A stretch of DNA of 64,000 nucleotides from Streptomyces rubradiris (GCF_016860525.1 NZ_BNEA01000007.1:248001-312000); one strand, 5' to 3'. Shown: positions 40,369-48,684, numbered from the stretch's first letter. Notes: generated by a model from the letters alone, not told the origin. Numbers and translations are program-made.

Positions 40369-40741
40369 ACCAGCCTCCTGGTCGTCTCAGTGTGGTCACT
40401 GCCGGTCTGCCGGGGTGGCCGGGCCCGTCAGCGGGCGGCCGCTCGACGTACGGTACGCCGGTCACGGCCCGCGTGCTTCTTCGGCGAGCCGCTGAGCGGA
40501 GGGCTCCCAGGCACACATCACCCGCCCAAGTGACAGCCACGGAAGGTGGCTTGTTACCGGGCGGCCACTGGTCTCGCACTCGTGACCTATATACAGAAAG
40601 GAGTTGACTGGATACGGAAAGTAGTCACATTCCGGTGCGGCTCCGCTTGTTCATGGGGAAGCATTGTCCTTGCCCTCATGGCACCAGGCCGCACCAGGCC
40701 CCCGTAGCGGCTTTCCGTGGGCCGCTGGAAGGAGGAACGAG
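40369..40741. promoter_or_regulatory. 373-bp upstream region of the lasso peptide operon with promoter and dyad
   Basis: AT-rich between about 40585 and 40680. It contains CCTATATAC (about 40587) and a -35-like TTGACT (40604-40609) with a weak -10 around CACATT (40626). TGACT (40605-40609) and AGTCA (40623-40627) are inverted arms around the promoter core and could be an operator. The precursor gene starts at 40742 after a GGAGG six nt upstream. No dedicated regulator lies upstream. Confidence 0.5.
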
Positions 40742-40867
40742 ATGGACAACCCGGAAGTGACGGTTGAGGAGTACGAGTCCCCGATGATGGTCGAACTCGG
40801 CGAGTTCGCCGAGCTGACGAACGGCATCGGTTCCCAGACCTGGGACACCATCTGGCTGTGGGACTGA
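40742..40867 (+). CDS. Lasso peptide precursor (leader 27 aa, predicted core GIGSQTWDTIWLWD)
   Basis: 41 aa. The leader contains the actinobacterial lasso recognition pattern YxxPxxxxxGxFxxxT (YESPMMVELGEFAELT, residues 11-26) with the required Thr at position -2 of the cleavage site. The predicted core of 14 residues starts with Gly, and an isopeptide bond between Gly1 and Asp8 would close an 8-residue ring, leaving the tail TIWLWD. The absence of Cys makes it a class II lasso. Three Trp residues in a 14-mer are unusual. The ATG at 40742 has GGAGG six nt upstream; a longer in-frame start (40664) is rejected. The cyclase gene starts 10 nt downstream. Confidence 0.93.
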   Translation: MDNPEVTVEEYESPMMVELGEFAELTNGIGSQTWDTIWLWD

Positions 40868-40877
40868 GGTCCTGGCC

Positions 40878-42710
40878 GTGCCGGACACGCACGAGCCGGG
40901 CGGTGAGGGCGAGTTCGTCGTGCTTCCCGACCGCGACGGCGTCCGCGCCCCCACCGCTCCGGACGCCGAGGTCCTGGCCACTCATCCGTCGGGACGGCCG
41001 CTGATCGTCGGCGTACTCCACGGCGACCGGCTCCTGGTGAGCCGTACCCCCGCGGGAACCGTCGCGGTGCTGGGCTTCTGCCCGGTGGACCGGCGCCTGC
41101 TGGAGAGCCGCCTGGCCGGCTCACGGACCCCGGCGGACCTGCAGCGGGCCGCGTCGGGGCTGCCCGGCAGCCATCATGTCGTCGTCTCGTCCGGCGGAAC
41201 GGTCCGCGCCTGGGGCACATTGGCCCACACCCGGCGGCTGTTCCACGGCGCGGGGCCGCTGGCGTCGAATCGCGCGGACCTCCTGGCCGTCGGCGCCACC
41301 GCGCTGGACGAGACCGCGCTGGCCCTGCGGCTGCTCCTCCCCGGTGTGCCGCACCCGCTGTCGGAGACGACCGTGTGGCGGGGTGTGCGAGCGCTGCCCG
41401 GGGACCACTTCCTCGAACTGACCCCGGACGGCAGGGCACGCACCGGGCGGCGATGGAGCCCGCCCCGCCCCGAGCTGACCCGGGCCCAGGCCGCCGTCCT
41501 GCTGCGCGAGGCTCTCTCCACCGCCGTGCACGCCCGTGTCGGGACCGGCGCGGTCGTCAGCTGCGACCTGTCCGGCGGACTCGACTCCACCCCGGTCGCC
41601 TATCTGGCGTGGCAGCGGGCCACCCGGCTCGTCGCTCTCACCCTCACGGGTCTCACCAGTGAGGACGACGACACGGCGGCGGCGGTACGAGCCGCCGGTC
41701 ACATGCCGGGAGCCGACCACAGGCTGATCGGCGCGGACGGACTGCCCCATGCCCTGGAAGGCCTGTTCGACACCCGTGCCCGCCACGACGAGCCCTTCCA
41801 GGGCCTGCAGGGCGCGCGCTTCCTGGAACTGGCGCGCCTCGCCCGGTCGGCCGGCTCCCGGCTGCACCTGACGGGCCACGGCGGTGACGAGGTCCTGACG
41901 GCGCCGCCGTCGTACGTGCACACGCTGATCCGGCAACACCCCTTGTCGGCCCTCGACCACCTTTACGGGCAGCGGGGGTTGCGGCGGTGGTCGGTGCGGC
42001 AGACCTGGCAGATGGTCAGCGACCGCCGCCCGTACGGGGCGTGGCTGGCGCACAGCGCCCGGCACCTGCGCTCGCCGATGCCCGGCCAGTGGCGCGTTCC
42101 CCCGCCCCTTTGGCACCAGACCCTGCGGCTGCCCCCGTGGATCACCGCGCGGGCCGCACAGGCCGTCGCGGACGCGCTGACCGACGCGGCCCGTCATGCC
42201 CGGCCGCTGGCCGAGACCCGTACCCAGCACCTGGCGTTGGAGAACATCAGGACGTCCGGACGGATCGCCCGGCTGGTCGACCAGCTGACGGGCGAGGCGG
42301 GTGTGCGGACCGCCACGCCCTACCTCGACGACCGTGTGGTGGAGATCTGCCTGGCGACCCGCCCCGAGGAACGTTCCAGTCCCTGGGAGTTCAAACCGCT
42401 CCTGCGGGAAGCCCTGGCTGGGACCGTGCCCCGCGGAATGCTCCAGCGTTCCACGAAGAACGACATGGCCGAGGACGTCCACACCGGCCTGCGCGGTCAG
42501 CGGCGGAGGCTCGCGGCGCTGTGCGACGACTCGCGGCTGGCCCGGCTGGGACTGATCGACGCGGGGGAACTGCGCCAGGCGTGCCTGGCCCCGCAGCGGC
42601 CAGGTCCCCTGCCGGCTGCCCTCATCCTGACGCTGAACTGCGAATCCTGGCTGCGTGGCCGTGTGCCGCCCACGCCTCGCGGCGCCGTGACCGGCGGGAT
42701 GGACCCGTGA
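40878..42710 (+). CDS. Lasso peptide macrolactam synthetase (asparagine synthetase-like, C protein)
   Basis: 610 aa from GTG at 40878, with GAGG nine nt upstream. The N-terminal half resembles a glutamine amidotransferase-like domain but has no Cys at residue 2, so it cannot use glutamine. The C-terminal half is the AMP-forming synthetase with the PP-loop S232GGLDST. It adenylates the side-chain carboxyl of core Asp8 and joins it to the amine of Gly1. Also typical are LHLTGHGGDEVLTAPPSYVHTLI and TATPYLDDRVVEICLATRPEE. It immediately follows the precursor, as in actinobacterial A-C-B loci. I avoid a gene symbol because the product is unnamed. Confidence 0.93.
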   Translation: MPDTHEPGGEGEFVVLPDRDGVRAPTAPDAEVLATHPSGRPLIVGVLHGDRLLVSRTPAGTVAVLGFCPVDRRLLESRLAGSRTPADLQRAASGLPGSHHVVVSSGGTVRAWGTLAHTRRLFHGAGPLASNRADLLAVGATALDETALALRLLLPGVPHPLSETTVWRGVRALPGDHFLELTPDGRARTGRRWSPPRPELTRAQAAVLLREALSTAVHARVGTGAVVSCDLSGGLDSTPVAYLAWQRATRLVALTLTGLTSEDDDTAAAVRAAGHMPGADHRLIGADGLPHALEGLFDTRARHDEPFQGLQGARFLELARLARSAGSRLHLTGHGGDEVLTAPPSYVHTLIRQHPLSALDHLYGQRGLRRWSVRQTWQMVSDRRPYGAWLAHSARHLRSPMPGQWRVPPPLWHQTLRLPPWITARAAQAVADALTDAARHARPLAETRTQHLALENIRTSGRIARLVDQLTGEAGVRTATPYLDDRVVEICLATRPEERSSPWEFKPLLREALAGTVPRGMLQRSTKNDMAEDVHTGLRGQRRRLAALCDDSRLARLGLIDAGELRQACLAPQRPGPLPAALILTLNCESWLRGRVPPTPRGAVTGGMDP

Positions 42711-42728
42711 CACACCTACCGGAGGAAC

Positions 42729-43184
42729 ATGGTGAGGAAAGCGAGAGGTGCGGCGCTGGCGCGGCCCGGCGACCAGCGGCCCCTGACTCCGGGACGGCAT
42801 CTGTGCGCGGTGCTGGCCGTCGGCGCGGCCCGCCTGCTGACGCGCCGACCGCCCCACGACGTGCGGCGCGTGCTGACCCGCTTGGCCAAGGGGGCGAGAC
42901 CGGCGACCTACGACGAGGCCGCGGCGGCGCGGGCCGCGGTTCTCAGGGTGAGCGTCATGTGCGCCGGTGACGGCTGTCTCCAGCGGTCCGTGGCCATCGC
43001 CCTGCTGTGCCGAGTGCGGGGCGCGTGGCCGACGTGGCGGGTCGGGGTCCGTACGATGCCGTTCCGTGCGCACGCCTGGGTGGAGGCGGAGGGGACCGCG
43101 GTCGGGGAGAGCACCGACACCACCCTGTGGCGGCCACTGATCACTGTCGAAAGCCACTCCTGGACAGGGGGAGTCCGTCCATGA
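42729..43184 (+). CDS. Lasso peptide leader peptidase (B2, transglutaminase-like)
   Basis: 151 aa from ATG at 42729; a GTG at 42732 has better spacing (six nt) to GGAGG and may be the real start. The Cys-His-Asp core of lasso B2 proteases is present: C83 in AGDGCLQRSVAIALLCR, H115 in FRAHAWVE, and a candidate Asp130 in GESTDTTLW. It removes the leader after Asn27 of the precursor, working with B1. It ends in ATGA overlapping the B1 start. The order is A-C-B2-B1, while the usual actinobacterial order has B1 before B2. Confidence 0.9.
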   Translation: MVRKARGAALARPGDQRPLTPGRHLCAVLAVGAARLLTRRPPHDVRRVLTRLAKGARPATYDEAAAARAAVLRVSVMCAGDGCLQRSVAIALLCRVRGAWPTWRVGVRTMPFRAHAWVEAEGTAVGESTDTTLWRPLITVESHSWTGGVRP

Positions 43185-43471
43185 CCCGGAGGGCACGACT
43201 GCACCCCCACGTGACGACCGTCGCGACCGATGACGGGCTGGTCCTGCTGGACGAGCGCGGCGGACGGTACTGGCAGCTGAACGCCACCGCCGCGGCGATC
43301 CTGGAACACCTCGCGCGGGGATCGGACCCACGCACGACCGCGGAGCACCTGGTGTCCCGTTACGGCATCGGACGCGAACAGGCGGAATCCGACGTCGACA
43401 CCTTCCTCGAACGGCTCCGCTCCGCCGGTCTCCTGGACTCCGCCCCGGATGACGGCCGGACCACCGGGTAG
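43181..43471 (+). CDS. Lasso peptide leader-recognition protein (B1, PqqD-like RRE)
   Basis: 96 aa from ATG at 43181. LHPHVTTVATDDGLVLLDERGGRYWQLNATAAAILEHLARGSDPRTTAEHLVSRYG is a PqqD-like RiPP recognition element: beta-strands that bind the leader, then a winged helix. It presents the precursor leader to B2 and probably to the cyclase. The start overlaps the B2 stop by ATGA. No ABC transporter gene follows, although lasso loci often carry one; the next gene is a LacI regulator with its own context. Confidence 0.92.
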   Translation: MTRRARLHPHVTTVATDDGLVLLDERGGRYWQLNATAAAILEHLARGSDPRTTAEHLVSRYGIGREQAESDVDTFLERLRSAGLLDSAPDDGRTTG

Positions 43472-43497
43472 CGGCGACTCGGATCACCTCGCCGGTA
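43469..43497 (+). terminator. Possible hairpin after the lasso operon
   Basis: TAGCGGCGA (43469-43477) and TCGCCGGTA (43489-43497) pair with one mismatch, with an 11-nt loop, overlapping the B1 stop codon. It would separate the lasso operon from the LacI regulator gene. Modest strength. Confidence 0.4.
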
Positions 43498-43612
43498 GCA
43501 GGACACGGGCCGGGTCCGCCGAGGCCGGCATCCACCGGGCCGCGACGGTGGGCGGTGGGTCGGGGAAGATGGGCGGGTCAACCGTTTCCGTCAGCGAGGA
43601 GTGTCCGCGCAG

Positions 43613-44653
43613 ATGGCTGTCTCCGCCCCCGGCCCGAAGCCGCCGACGATCGCGGATGTCGCACGGGTCGCCGGGGTCTCGCGTACGACCGTGTCCCACG
43701 CCCTCAACGGGCGCGGCAAGGTCGACCCCAGGACGAGGGAGCGCATCCGGCAGGTCGCGGCCGACCTCGGTTACCGGCCCAATCTCCGGGCGCAGCGGCT
43801 GCGGCGCGGGCAGGCGAAGGTGATCGCGCTCGCCTCCTCGATGCCGTTCGCGGTGGCGGGCGGGCCGTCCCGGCTCGGGTTCTACATGGAGGTCGCGGCG
43901 GCCGCCGCGGAACGTGCCCTGTTGCACGACTACGCGCTCGTGCTGGTACCGCCCGTGCAATCGGGCTCGGCGCTGTACTCCGTCGACATCGACGGGGCCA
44001 TCGTGGTCGAGCCGGACGTCGAGGACGCGGCGGCGGCCCAGCTGCGTGAGCGCGGGCTGCCGTATGTGGCGCTCGGCCGGCCGGTGTCGCCCGAGGAGGA
44101 CTCCCCCTACGTCGATCTGCGCGGCCGGCTGGTCGCGGAGCTGCTGCTGCGGCACCTGCGCGAACAGGGTGCCGTCCGGCCGGCGCTGATGGTGGGCGCC
44201 GGTGCGCGGCACTCGTCCGTGGACGCGATCGCCGCGTACGAGCAGCTCGCCGAGGAGTACGGCTGGACACCGATCGTGGCGAGGATCGCCGAGTCCGGCG
44301 GCGAGCGGGCGGGGTACGAGCGGTGTGCCGCCCTGCTCGCCGAGCATCCCGGCATCGACGCGGTCTGCGCACTGGTGGACGCCTTCGCGGTGGGCGCCGT
44401 CCGGGCGGTCCGGGACAGCGGGCGTTCCGTACCGGACGACGTCATGGTGGTGACCCGCTACGACGGCCTGCGTGCCCGCACCTGCCAGCCGCCGCTGACA
44501 GCGGTCGATCTGCACCTGGACCGGGCGGCGTCCGACGCGGTGGAGCTGCTGCTGGGGCGGCTGCGCGGGGACACCGCCGTACCGTCGGTGGCGGTGTCCC
44601 CCGAGCCGCGGGTGATCGCCCGGGCGTCGTCCGTCCGGGCCGCCCGGACCTGA
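43613..44653 (+). CDS. LacI-family transcriptional regulator
   Basis: 346 aa from ATG at 43613, which has GAGGAG 11 nt upstream; a GTG at 43601 touches that ribosome binding site and is less likely. N-terminal HTH: PTIADVARVAGVSRTTVSHALNGRGKVDPRTRERI. The hinge reads LGYRPNLRAQRLRRGQ and is followed by a periplasmic-binding-like effector domain. Convergent with the TauE gene. The permease promoter of the neighbouring operon carries tandem CCAAATCGATTTGG palindromes with the central CG typical of LacI-family operators. This protein is the obvious candidate to bind them, probably with a purine, pyrimidine or related ligand. Confidence 0.88.
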   Translation: MAVSAPGPKPPTIADVARVAGVSRTTVSHALNGRGKVDPRTRERIRQVAADLGYRPNLRAQRLRRGQAKVIALASSMPFAVAGGPSRLGFYMEVAAAAAERALLHDYALVLVPPVQSGSALYSVDIDGAIVVEPDVEDAAAAQLRERGLPYVALGRPVSPEEDSPYVDLRGRLVAELLLRHLREQGAVRPALMVGAGARHSSVDAIAAYEQLAEEYGWTPIVARIAESGGERAGYERCAALLAEHPGIDAVCALVDAFAVGAVRAVRDSGRSVPDDVMVVTRYDGLRARTCQPPLTAVDLHLDRAASDAVELLLGRLRGDTAVPSVAVSPEPRVIARASSVRAART

Positions 44654-44674
44654 GCCCGGGCCCCGTCCGGGCCG

Positions 44675-45385
44675 TCAGACCCCGAGCATCAGGACGAGCC
44701 CGGAGACCAGTGCGAAGACCAGGACGAACAGGCGCATCCTGCGTGCGTCGAGCCGGTGGTGCACCAGCCGGCTGAGCCACGCGCCGGCGGCGATCGCCGG
44801 CAGCAGGAGGGCGGCCTGGCCGAGTTCCGTCGCCTGTGCCTTCCCGGTGCCGAACAGCAGTGCCAGGGAGGCGACTTCGCCGACGAGGAAGCACGCGGCG
44901 ACGGTGGAGCGCAGTTCGGCGGGTGGCCGGTGCTGGTAGACCAGCGCGAGCGGAGGCCCGCCGACACCGGTCGCGGTCTCCGTCAGCCCGGTCACCGCGC
45001 CCGCTCCGACGTAGGCGGCCCGGCCGGGGGTGAACGCGGGCGCGGCCAGGCTCACGACGGCCGCGAGCACGGTGGAGACGCCCACGAACACCCCGAGGCC
45101 GCGTTCCGGGATCATCCAGAGCACCGCCAGCCCGGCCGGGGTGGCGGCGAGCCGCGCCCCGGTGATCCAGCCCGCGCCGCGCAGATCGAGCGACGCCCTC
45201 TCGCGCCAGGCGACGTACAGGTTCAGCGGGATCATCGACGCCAGGACGAAGACCGGGACCAGGTGGGGATCGAGCATCCCGGCCACCGGTGCGACGATCA
45301 GCGCGAAGCCGAGCCCGCTGCTGCCCTGGACGAACGCGGCCACGGCCACCGTGAGGGCGAGGACCGTCAGTGTCTGTGCCGTCAC
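44675..45385 (-). CDS. TauE/SafE-family membrane permease
   Basis: 236 aa from GTG at 45385. About 7-8 hydrophobic segments; QGSSGLGFALIVAPVAGMLDP near the start and TGLTETATGVGGPPLALVYQHRPPAELRSTVAACFLVGEV are the two repeat motifs of the TauE/SafE (DUF81) family, whose members are thought to export or import sulfonates or organic anions. It overlaps the deaminase gene by GTGA and is the last gene of the permease-deaminase-TauE operon, suggesting export or uptake of a product or substrate of the deaminase. Confidence 0.85.
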   Translation of the reverse strand: MTAQTLTVLALTVAVAAFVQGSSGLGFALIVAPVAGMLDPHLVPVFVLASMIPLNLYVAWRERASLDLRGAGWITGARLAATPAGLAVLWMIPERGLGVFVGVSTVLAAVVSLAAPAFTPGRAAYVGAGAVTGLTETATGVGGPPLALVYQHRPPAELRSTVAACFLVGEVASLALLFGTGKAQATELGQAALLLPAIAAGAWLSRLVHHRLDARRMRLFVLVFALVSGLVLMLGV

Positions 45386-46815
45386 CGCGCCGTCACCCGC
45401 TCCCGGGACCGGTGCAGTGCCCGTGCCGCGGCGGAGGTGCGGTGCACCCGGGTGATGTCCGCCTTGCCGACGGTGGCACGGGCCAGTTCGGCGGCGCGCC
45501 GCACCAGCGCGGCCCCGTCCCAGTCGGCCGGCCGGCCGTGCCACATGCGCAGCCGGCCGGCGACGAACACGGCCGTGATCTGGTCCCGGTTGCCGCGCCG
45601 CACCAGCTCCCAGGGCAGGTCCCAGGAGAGGGCAAGCTCCGGGGTCCCGATGTCGACGAGGAGGAAGTCCGCCGCGAGGCCCTGGGCGATGGTGCCGGTG
45701 CGGGCACCGAGGCCGACGGCGTCGGCACCACCGCGGGTGGCGGTCTCCAGCCATGTCCAGCCGGCGCCGCAGGAGGAGTCGCCGGTGCTCAGCCCGTACG
45801 CCAGCCGCTGGGCGAACTCGGCGGCGTCCGCGAGCCGGAAGCCGTCGCCGCGGGTGCCGTCGGTGCCGAGGCCGAAGCGGATGCCGCGCTCGGCCATGGT
45901 GGTCGCGGGCGCGACCGCGTTGCCCTTCCACGCGCTGGCGACGGGGTTGTAGCTGACGGCGGTGCCCGTGTCGGCGAGGAGGGTCAGCTCGTGCGGGGTG
46001 AGGAGCGCGGCGTGCGCGGCGAGCAGCTGGGGACCGAGCGCGCCGATACGGTGCAGGTGTTCCAGGGGCCGCAGTCCGTGCCGTACCAGAGAGCGTTCCA
46101 CGCCGGCCAGGTGCTCGTTCACATGGATCTGTACGACGGCGCCGGACTCGGCGGCCAGGCGGGCGGTGGCGCGCAGGGTGCGTTCGGTGGCCGCCTCGGG
46201 GATGGAGACGGCGAGGGAGGCGTGGACGAGCGGATCGCCGGCGTATCGGGCGAGGTGCTTCTCCGCGCCGCGCAGCACGGCCGGGTCGCCCGCCGTGGCA
46301 CCGCCGTCACCGCTCGCGTCGTCCGCGTCGTTGCAGACGAGCCCCAGTACGCAGCGAATCCCGGCGTCCCGCGCGGCCGACGCGACCACGTCGACGTCCA
46401 CACCGGCGCGGGTGCCGGCGTCGGCGACGGTGGTGAAGCCCCCGCGCAGTGCTTCGAGGGCCGCCAGCTTGGCCGCGGTGTAGGCCGCCTCCTCGTCCAG
46501 CGCGCCCTCGAGCGGCACCCACACCCGGCGGAAGATCTCCGAGGGTTCCCCGAAGGCGAGCGCGGCGCCGAAGCTCTGGGTGAGGTGGTGGTGGGCGTCG
46601 ACGAAACCGGGCATCAGGAGCCGGCCGGGCAGTCGCACGGCCCGCGACCGCGGATGGGTGCGCTCCAGTTCGTCCGCCGGTCCGACGGCCTGGAAGCGGC
46701 CGTCGTCGATGACGACGGCAAGGCCGTCGACGGGGCCTTCGGGCAGCAGTACCACGTCCGGTACGAGGAGGAGCGGGCCGGGGGCGGTGAGGAGTTCACG
46801 CTCGGGCTGGTTCAT
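45382..46815 (-). CDS. Amidohydrolase-superfamily deaminase (TrzN/AtzB/8-oxoguanine deaminase-like)
   Basis: 477 aa from ATG at 46815. Metal-binding HxH in VDAHHHLTQ (H75 and H77), further His in VVQIHVNEHLAG and AAHAALLTPHE, and the catalytic Asp in FGLGTDGTRGDGFRL, all in the layout of cytosine/guanine deaminase-like Zn (or Fe) enzymes. It would hydrolytically deaminate (or dechlorinate) a nitrogen heterocycle in the cytosol. It overlaps the upstream NCS2 permease by ATGA, so uptake and deamination are coupled. The exact base cannot be read from the sequence; 8-oxoguanine, hydroxyatrazine-like triazines and guanine are known substrates of relatives. Confidence 0.85.
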   Translation of the reverse strand: MNQPERELLTAPGPLLLVPDVVLLPEGPVDGLAVVIDDGRFQAVGPADELERTHPRSRAVRLPGRLLMPGFVDAHHHLTQSFGAALAFGEPSEIFRRVWVPLEGALDEEAAYTAAKLAALEALRGGFTTVADAGTRAGVDVDVVASAARDAGIRCVLGLVCNDADDASGDGGATAGDPAVLRGAEKHLARYAGDPLVHASLAVSIPEAATERTLRATARLAAESGAVVQIHVNEHLAGVERSLVRHGLRPLEHLHRIGALGPQLLAAHAALLTPHELTLLADTGTAVSYNPVASAWKGNAVAPATTMAERGIRFGLGTDGTRGDGFRLADAAEFAQRLAYGLSTGDSSCGAGWTWLETATRGGADAVGLGARTGTIAQGLAADFLLVDIGTPELALSWDLPWELVRRGNRDQITAVFVAGRLRMWHGRPADWDGAALVRRAAELARATVGKADITRVHRTSAAARALHRSRERVTAR

Positions 46816-48446
46816 CGGTCGCCTTCTGTGCGTACGACGGTCAGGCGGGCGGCGATGCCCGGCCTGATGTGGTGGAAGAGGATGTTGAGGACCGCTGCGA
46901 CGAACGCGCCGACGGCGACGCCGCTTTCCAGGAGGATGCGGACGTTCGGCGGGAAGTGGCCGTACACGCCGGGCACGAGGATCGGCAGCAGCCCCAGCGC
47001 CAGGGCGACCGCGCAGATGAAGGTGCTGGTGTGCCGGTCGAGGTCGGAGCGGCCGAGCGTCTGGATGCCGAGCACGGTGATGACGGCGAAGACGACCATG
47101 GCGGTGCCGCCGACGACCGCGGACGGGATCACGCTGATCGCGCGGGTGACGGGGGCGAGGAAGCCGATGACGACGAGGACGACGCCGGCCGCGGCGGTGA
47201 CGAACCGGCTGCGGACGCCGGTGACGCGGACGATGCCGATGTTCTCCCCGCTGGTGACCATGAGCGGCAGGCCGAAGAACGCGCCGAGGAGCGAGGTGAG
47301 CGCGTCGCCCCGGACGGTCTTCGGCACGTCGGTGCGGCGGTCGATCTTCTTGCCGACGGCCTCGGCGTTGATGACGGTCTGGCCGGTGGCCTCTGCCATG
47401 GAGGCCAGGCTGTAGAGCATCAGCGGCAGCGCGGCGAGGAGATGGAACACGGGTGAGCCGAAGGGCGTCAGCCGCGGCAGGCTGACCAGCTCGCCGCCGG
47501 CACCGCCCGCGTGGATCGCGCCGGTCACGGCGGCGAGCGCGGTACCGGCGAGCAGGCCGAGCATCACGGCGAGCTGACGCAGGATGCCGGTGAAGAGCAG
47601 GTAGAAGACGACGGTGAAGCCGATCGTCGCCATGCCGAGTCCGAGGTTGACGGGGTCGGCGAAGCCGGGCGTGCCGGGTTGTCCGGTGACGAGGACCGCG
47701 CCGACCTTCACCAGGTTGACCCCGACGATGACGATCATGGTGCCGATGACGAGGGCGGGGAAGAACTTGAGCAGCCGGGTGAAGACCGGCAGGACGACGA
47801 AGGAGAACAACGCCGTCAGGATCACCGAGCCGGTGGCGGTGGGCAGGCCGTGCTGTTCGGCGATCGCGAGGAAGAGGATGAGCGGCGCCCCGCCCGGCAG
47901 CATCATGAACGGCAGCCGCGGCCCGACCTTCCACGGTCCGAGCGACTGGATCAGCGATCCGATGCCGGACAGCACGAACGCCGCGGAGAGCAGGTCGACG
48001 GTCAGCTCGCTGCCGAGCCGGAGGGTGGCGCTCATCAGGAAGATCGCCGAGATGGGGGTGGCGGCCATGACCAGGACGTGCTGGATGCCGAAGAGCAGGA
48101 TCCGGCCGAGGGGTCGCGACTCGTCCACGGGGTGGGGCCTGCGCCCGTCGCCCTCGGGGTGGGTCCCGGGCCCGTCGTCCTCGGGATGGGTCCCGGGCCG
48201 GGGGCCGTCACCGGTCGAGGACGCGGTGCCGTCACCCGCCGGGGAGCCGGTGCCGTCACCCGCCGGGGAGTCGGTGCCGGCGGCGCCCGCGTTCGCGGGA
48301 GGGTGGGCGCCGGCGGGATGCGCATCGGCGGGATCCGGGGCGGGGCGGGGGGACGTCACCGGGGTCGTGGCCGGGGCCGGGAGTGGGGTCCGGCCGGGGG
48401 CGAGGGGTTGGCCGACTCCGGGGCGGCTCTGGCGGGGACTGGACAC
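46812..48446 (-). CDS. NCS2-family nucleobase permease (uracil/xanthine type) with long disordered N-terminus
   Basis: 544 aa from GTG at 48446, which has GGAG seven nt upstream. Longer in-frame starts to 48530 would lie inside the operator palindromes. The first 110 or so residues are Pro/Gly/Asp-rich and repetitive (SPAGDGTGSPAGDGTA, GTHPEDDGPGTHPEGDG), unusual for a permease. The body has about 12-14 membrane spans with the family's substrate-binding segments LPFMMLPGGAPLILFLAIAE, MAEATGQTVINAEAVGKKID and SGENIGIVRVTGVRSRFV. It imports a purine, pyrimidine or similar base with protons or sodium. First gene of the operon; the deaminase follows. Confidence 0.87.
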   Translation of the reverse strand: MSSPRQSRPGVGQPLAPGRTPLPAPATTPVTSPRPAPDPADAHPAGAHPPANAGAAGTDSPAGDGTGSPAGDGTASSTGDGPRPGTHPEDDGPGTHPEGDGRRPHPVDESRPLGRILLFGIQHVLVMAATPISAIFLMSATLRLGSELTVDLLSAAFVLSGIGSLIQSLGPWKVGPRLPFMMLPGGAPLILFLAIAEQHGLPTATGSVILTALFSFVVLPVFTRLLKFFPALVIGTMIVIVGVNLVKVGAVLVTGQPGTPGFADPVNLGLGMATIGFTVVFYLLFTGILRQLAVMLGLLAGTALAAVTGAIHAGGAGGELVSLPRLTPFGSPVFHLLAALPLMLYSLASMAEATGQTVINAEAVGKKIDRRTDVPKTVRGDALTSLLGAFFGLPLMVTSGENIGIVRVTGVRSRFVTAAAGVVLVVIGFLAPVTRAISVIPSAVVGGTAMVVFAVITVLGIQTLGRSDLDRHTSTFICAVALALGLLPILVPGVYGHFPPNVRILLESGVAVGAFVAAVLNILFHHIRPGIAARLTVVRTEGDR

Positions 48447-48512
48447 GTTCGGGCTCCGTTCGGGCGTAGGACACGCTCGGATTTCAGCCGCGATCCGGCC
48501 CTGGACGGAGAG

Positions 48513-48574
48513 CCAAATCGATTTGGCCAAATCGATTTGGCCGCCAGTATGTGAGCCTGCCGATCCGCCGTCAA
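48513..48574 (-). promoter_or_regulatory. Permease operon promoter with two tandem LacI-type operators
   Basis: On the minus strand -35 TTGACG (48574-48569) and -10 CATACT (48551-48546) are 17 bp apart. The expected start site then falls in CCAAATCGATTTGG (48540-48527), a perfect 14-bp palindrome, directly followed by an identical second copy (48526-48513). Binding there would block initiation. The central CG and AAATCGATTT core are LacI-family operator features, and a LacI regulator gene lies beside the operon. Confidence 0.9.
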
Positions 48575-48643
48575 GGGTGGCGGCACCGGCCGACTCGCCC
48601 CGGCCACGCCGCCGTTCGGCCGACCGTCAGCCGCGAGGGTGAC

Positions 48644-48684
48644 ACAGCGCGGCGGCCCCTGCCGAGGCAGGAGCCGCCGCGCTG
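48644..48684 (-). terminator. Strong hairpin terminator of the Sua5 gene
   Basis: ACAGCGCGGCGGC (48644-48656) pairs with GCCGCCGCGCTGT (48672-48684), and the interior CCTGCC/GGCAGG extends the stem. It lies 54 nt past the stop of the threonylcarbamoyl-AMP synthase gene and insulates the permease promoter. Confidence 0.85.

Noticed and set aside
46812..48530. Upstream start (MAKSIW...) for the NCS2 permease
   Set aside because: It would lie within the operator palindromes and likely upstream of or at the transcription start; GTG at 48446 has a good ribosome binding site.
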